DNA of 64,000 nucleotides, taken from assembly GCA_034509495.1 (NCBI GenBank), contig CM067503.1:22778671-22842670 (forward strand), written 5' to 3'. The translations under genes and the position numbers were made by a program. This stretch comes from Acestrorhynchus altus. Taxonomy: Eukaryota > Chordata > Actinopteri > Characiformes > Acestrorhynchidae. Below the pieces are notes generated by a model that had not been told where the DNA came from, searched no databases, and saw only the letters and a list, made by a program, of their open reading frames with translations. The first letter of the stretch is position 1. Each line of letters opens with the position of its first letter. Below are positions 59,445-64,000 of this stretch, piece after piece.

Positions 59445-62400
59445 TCACATGCTGGACATTAGATCTTTGTGGTGGCGTGCTATGTGCTGGTTTTTCTCTG
59501 ATGGTCTGCGGAAGCCCTTAGAGCAGAAGTCGCAGCGGTGTGGATAATCTTTTGTGTGTATAGATATGACATGTCTCTTAAATCCTGAAGCATCTCCAGT
59601 ACTGTAGTCACAATACTGACACTGATACACTCTCCGCTCCCTGCGCACTTTAGACACCCCAGCAGTGGCCAAAACCTTCTTACCATTGTGCTTTCCAAGC
59701 ACAAAGGCTTTCTTCAGCCCCTTTTTGTCTGTAATTGCCTGCTGTTCTTTGGTGTGCACAGACAGGATGTGGCGGCTGAGCACAAATGGGTCTGCGATTC
59801 TGAAGTTGCAGTGGCGGCACTGGTGCAATTTTTTGGCTTTGTGGGCCACCGAGTGTTTTTTTAGCTCAGATGGCCGGTGGAAGCCTTTTCCGCAAACTTC
59901 GCATTTGTGTGGGTAGTCTTTGGTGTGAACGGAAATGACATGACGCTTCAAGTCACTGGAATTAGAGCTGCGGTGATCACAGTGGGCGCACTGGTGGCTC
60001 TTGGCCTCCTCATGCGTCAGGGCATGCTGCTGGAGCTCCTCGGCTTCGGCAAACGTCTGAAAGCAACGATCGCACTTGTAAGGCATCTCCTTGCTGTGCT
60101 TGGTCTTCACATGGGTCTTTAGGTTGGAGGAATCAGCTGATTTGTAGTCGCAGTAGAGGCAGGAGTAAGGCTTCTCTCCTGTATGAGTCCTCATGTGCTT
60201 TTTCAGCTCAGAAGGATGTCGAAAACCCTTCCCGCACTCCACGCAGATGTGTGGAAAGTTTTTGCTGTGAACAGCCAGTAGGTGGCGATTGAGCAGCCCC
60301 TGCTCTGCCGTTTCATAATCGCAGAACTTACAGCTGTGCATTTTGGTTGAAGGTGGTGGTATCTGAAGCTTCGCCTCTCGGTGATGATGCTGCAACCGGT
60401 GGGAAAAGAGCGCTGCCTGCTGGTGAAAATCTTTACCGCATGTCTCGCACTCAAATGGAGCTGCCTTGCTGTTTAGTGTGTGGATCTCCATGTGGTTGTG
60501 GAGGCTGACTTTTTTGTTGGTTGTGAAATCACAGTCTGTGCACTGGTATTTTTTCTTGTTTATTACATCCTGGTGGTGATTCTTGGTGTGTCGCTTTAAG
60601 AAACCACGGGACTTAAATTTCTTTCCACACAGCATACATGGATACACTGTAAGAGGCTGACCATAAGGCCCAATTATAATTGCTGAGGAGAAAACCAAAG
60701 AGAGAGAGAGACAGAGAGAGATCAGATTTGAATGTGTAGGTATTGAAACGAGACAAATAAGTTCAGAAACTAAACAACCACTTTAAAACGGATTTCGTTG
60801 TAGCTATTTGGTGAGAGACCACATAGACTGTACCTGTCTGAATGTGACGAGTTTCTGACCGCTTTCTGCTCTTGATCTTGCTGTGCTGCTGGTTCAGCTT
60901 CTCCATCATGACAGGTTCTTCAATGTGTAAAACAGCGCTGGCTGCTCCATTCCTGTTCTCACAGCCCTCAGCCTCCTCACCACCTGAGTAAGCATTCATA
61001 CATTTCAATTTGAAATTAACGTAGTATACATTGTACATTAACTTAGCACTAACCACGGGAAAAGAACTAGGGAACGCCTATTCATGATGAAAATCAAGAA
61101 ACTCTAATCTAAATATAATTTTTTGCTACACATTTTCTCAACAACATACAGACAAGTAAATATGGGATAATATATATTTCTATATATTATATATACAGTG
61201 GGAAAAGTAAGTATTTGACACACTGACAATTTTACAAGCTTTCCCACCTACAAAGAATGGTCAGGTCTGTAATTTTTATTGTAGGTACACTTCAACTGTG
61301 AGAGACAGAATACTCAAAAAACTATTGTATCAAATACGTACTTGATACAATAGAAAAACAGGACTTAAAAAAACAGTACAAACAAATTGCAATTACAGAG
61401 GTCAGGTGTCTTTTATAAAGGTAACAAGTTCCAAAAGGTGCAATTAATCAAGTACTGAATGCAGAGTAGGAGACCTTCTTAAATAAAACTAACAGGTCTT
61501 TGAGAACCAGAATTCTTGCTGGTTGGTAGGTGATCAAATACTTTTTTCATGCATTAAAATGCAAATTAATTATTTAAAAATCATACAATGTGAGTTTATG
61601 GATTTTTAGATTCTGTCTCTCCCAGGTGAAGAGTGCATAAGATAAAAAGACCTCTTGGTTCTATTTGTCTCAAATACTTTTCCCCACTGTAAATTAGACA
61701 AATAATAGAATCAGTATAAAAAAATATGAATAGAATATATGGATGAAGGATCAAATTGTGAGTCTGGCATTAGTAAGCAGCTTCTTATAGTGTTCCCAGA
61801 ATCTGGACTGAATGGAAGGAACTTTGGAACTTACTTTATACCCCCTGTGTATCATTTGTGATTATTAGCAGTGGACATAAAGTTGTCTCACTCTTTGAAG
61901 GACAAATTAAATAATTTATTTTATTATCTTAATACAAGTTTTAATCATATACTTTGATTATTGATGCTGCTTCATTTATAGGAACCACAGAACCAAGGGA
62001 AAAAAGTCACTGTGTGTTAGTCTAAGTGCTAACGTGTACATACATAACATCAAGAACCCCCCTGTACTAATAACTAACCGTAAGCAGCTGCCCAGGCTAC
62101 AGGCATGAAGTCCTTGCTAAGCGAGGTGTTATCAAACGTCCGCTGAGGATTGGCAGGATTCTCACCCTCCACCACCACCTCCATGTAAACTTCATCAGTG
62201 ATCTTAGCAACATCTATTAGGAGACAAACGTGATCTCAGTACATACACAAACCAGAGCTTCACTCAACAGCCACATTTATCACTGTCCTTCCCAAGTTTG
62301 GAGCCTTTAATACCAGCTTTCATGACTTTACACAGTGTAATGTAATGTTACTTAAGTGCTTAAATTATGTCTGGGCCTAAGTGTTCAGTGTTTTTAAAAA

Positions 62401-63592
62401 CATCTTGGCAAAGAGAACTTAAAATCATTTGTTTATGCAAAACCTGCTTTTCATAACAAGGAAGACATTTTTATAAACATAAAGCTAAATTCTGAATCTA
62501 AATATAGGCAAAAGATTAGAAGAGATCAACTTTGTCATTTTTAAATAATTGCATTTTTCATTTTATAGTTAATACTACAAAAAAATCCAAACATTTGGTA
62601 TCCAAACATTTGACACGCAGAATAGGTCTACAACAGATCCAGGAAAATACAAAGAATAACTCACTGATATCATCCTGGTTTTGATTGACTTCACCCATTG
62701 ACATGTAGACCATTTTCTCTCTGATCGGCAACCCTGAAGGGTCCACCAACTCCACACTGTCAGCCACATCAATATCAGCATCTCCTATGTCCACAGTGCC
62801 ACCTTCAAAATTCACAAGGAATAAAAATGAAAAGAAGCCCAGAAAGATGAAACAAAAAAAAAGTCAACCAAAATAGAAAAGAATGCTGTCAATGTATTGA
62901 GCAACAGCCTTTCTATTAATGATATGTTTGAACACTATTACCAAATAAATTACATTCCAGTAAGACACTGGCTTTTGAAGAATACAATGAGAATATTGAA
63001 CAGTGTGATGAATTAAAATGGGTTGAGTTAAAGCACTAATTTCCAAACACCCACATTTGTGTCAAAAATGTCATTTCTGTTTTATAGAGACACATTTATA
63101 ATTTATTCAACACAAAATAAAAATAACAAAAGGAGGAGGGGTTCCCCTTTAGAATTCTGGTTCCCCTCAAGGATTCTTCCTCTCAGTTTTTCCACTGTCC
63201 TCATTGACTTGAGGAAAGAGGCTTGAACCAAGATCTCTGTAAAGCTTGTTTGTGCCAAAATCCATTGAGAATAACCCTAAAACTGAACTGCACTAAAAAT
63301 AATGAAATCCTCTGAAACCGATGAAGAATCTGGCTGATAGAACATGTATTAAGGTACATAGTGGCAGCAATCTTTGCTGTTCCATCCATGGATATCAGAT
63401 AAGGAAAATCATAAGAAAATGGACTGAAGCTTGCCTCACCCAAATCATCATCTCCTGGATCAGCCTTAAGGATATAAACCTTAATGACCTCTTGGCCCTC
63501 ATCGTCCTTTTCTACATCGTCCTGGGCCTCCAGAGTGCCTTCAACTGTGACCTTGGTGCCATCTTCTGATACAATCTTTCCAGTTTCATCCA
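59445..63592 (-). CDS. zfx: ZFX/ZNF711-family zinc-finger transcription factor, zfx-like (last five coding exons; 5' end outside window)
   Basis: Exons on the minus strand: 63592-63440, 62802-62665, 62213-62079, 60983-60834, 60682-59445; phases agree throughout, giving 603 visible residues. The acidic activation part reads EVIKVYILKADPGDDDLGGT, REKMVYMSMG, TDEVYMEVVVEG, MPVAWAAAYG and ENRNGAASAVLHIEE, each with a counterpart in mammalian ZFX. A basic segment (KIKSRKRSETRHIQT) follows, then AIIIGPYGQPLTVYPC and the C2H2 array in the last exon. Twelve fingers keep their ligands. The place of finger 11 (between VLSRHILSVHTKEQQ and RRVYQCQYC) has no cysteine pair. Finger text (KSADSSNLKTHVKTKHSKEM) is closer to ZFX than ZNF711. 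Members are nuclear activators binding CpG-island promoters. N-terminal exons lie beyond 64,000. Confidence 0.9.
61196..61689. mobile_element. Tc1-type MITE in a zfx-like intron
   Basis: Ends CAGTGGGAAAAGTAAGTATT and CAAATACTTTTCCCCACTG are inverted repeats with TA on both sides (61,194-61,195 and 61,690-61,691). Interior has GTGAGAGACAGAATACTC and, inverted, AGATTCTGTCTCTCCCAG, so the inverted repeats are long (over 120 bases). About 494 bases, no transposase. Confidence 0.9.
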
Positions 63593-63839
63593 CTGAAAAA
63601 GAAAAAAAAAAACTAATGAACAGAACTAATGGAATAATACAATAATAATGATAAAATGTTTTCTGATATTTCTCATGCACAAAACGTAGCATTAACACTT
63701 GACTCACCGTAACAGAATGACCATCCTAATGACTCCTTGTTCTAGGAGCACATTGTAGTTCTATAATTACAGACTGTAGTCAATTTGTTTCTCTGCATAT
63801 TTGTTATTATCCTCCTTTCTCCCTGTTCTTCAATAATCA

Positions 63840-64000
63840 GAGCAGGAATTATGTGGGTGGTGGTTCATTCTTAGCAATGCAGTGACATTTACATAGTGGT
63901 GGTGTGTTCGTGTGTGTTGGATATTTCTGGTTGTTCGACAATTCTCAGCCCAGCAGTGACACTGAGGGGTTAAACACTCCAGCAGCACTGCTGTGTCTGG
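63840..64000. repeat. Interspersed repeat at the window end
   Basis: GGTGGTGTGTTCGTGTGTGT, then CCCAGCAGTGACACTGAGG and CACTCCAGCAGCACTGCTGT, a widespread fish repeat. It runs off the window. No zfx-like exon was seen between 63,593 and the edge. Confidence 0.55.

Noticed and set aside
58990..59448. 152-residue minus-strand open frame next to the zfx-like stop
   Set aside because: It lies in a MITE with inverted ends and in a common repeat; no coding family recognised.
63593..64000. An upstream zfx-like exon in the window end
   Set aside because: No acceptor-donor pair with acidic-domain coding was seen; the end is a common repeat.
1..64000. A novel multi-gene system or biosynthetic cluster
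   Set aside because: All multi-exon genes match known vertebrate families and the rest is repeat DNA; the unusual signals are gene-level variants, listed as findings.

Overview
This is nuclear DNA of a ray-finned (teleost) fish. The evidence is six vertebrate genes with GT-AG introns, very dense CA/TA/TTA microsatellites, and many Tc1/mariner, hAT and non-LTR retroelement remnants. The repeats look like those of otophysan fishes (characins, catfishes), but that is an impression from repeat style and not a species call. Exon junctions were placed by hand from splice sites, reading phase and recalled human orthologues. Each complete gene model sums to a whole number of codons.

Layout. (1) 1-13,336: intron 1 of pip4k2a (minus strand), with no exon seen but many transposon remnants. 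Exon 1 is at 13,337-13,477, with a CpG-rich 5' region at about 13,760-14,140 and a CA-rich minisatellite beyond it. (2) 14,800-20,715: intergenic, almost all mobile DNA: a Tc1 element with a nested insertion, a probable solo LTR, a second Tc1-type element, an internally deleted LINE and a hAT end. (3) 20,910-35,506: armc3 (plus, 17 coding exons, 826 aa), with a near-perfect RFX X-box 142 bases before the ATG. A 1.4-kb 40-base minisatellite fills most of intron 1. (4) 36,382-40,820: msrb2 (plus, 5 exons, 179 aa, mitochondrial). (5) 41,170-43,190: microsatellites, a Tc1 remnant and a LINE reverse transcriptase fragment. (6) 43,439-52,025: c8g, complement C8 gamma (plus, 7 coding exons, 212 aa). 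(7) 53,941-56,176: a second secreted lipocalin, lcn15-like (plus, 6 exons, 176 aa). (8) 59,445-63,592 and beyond the window: a ZFX/ZNF711-family zinc-finger factor (minus, last five coding exons).

Context. pip4k2a-armc3-msrb2 matches the order of human 10p12. c8g next to a lipocalin matches the lipocalin cluster of human 9q34. ZFX is X-linked in mammals. The window therefore joins blocks that are separate in human. The genes do not form one pathway: phosphoinositide signalling, cilium/sperm, mitochondrial redox repair, complement and secreted ligand carriage, and transcription.

Most notable: the X-box at armc3; an open, phase-matched, exon-like copy of a later armc3 exon inside armc3 intron 7; loss of the zinc ligands of finger 11 in the ZFX-like protein, a finger within the DNA-reading part of the mammalian family; and a hAT-type MITE starting about 25 bases after the ZFX-like stop codon. 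I saw no CRISPR array, tRNA, rRNA or prokaryotic-type system.
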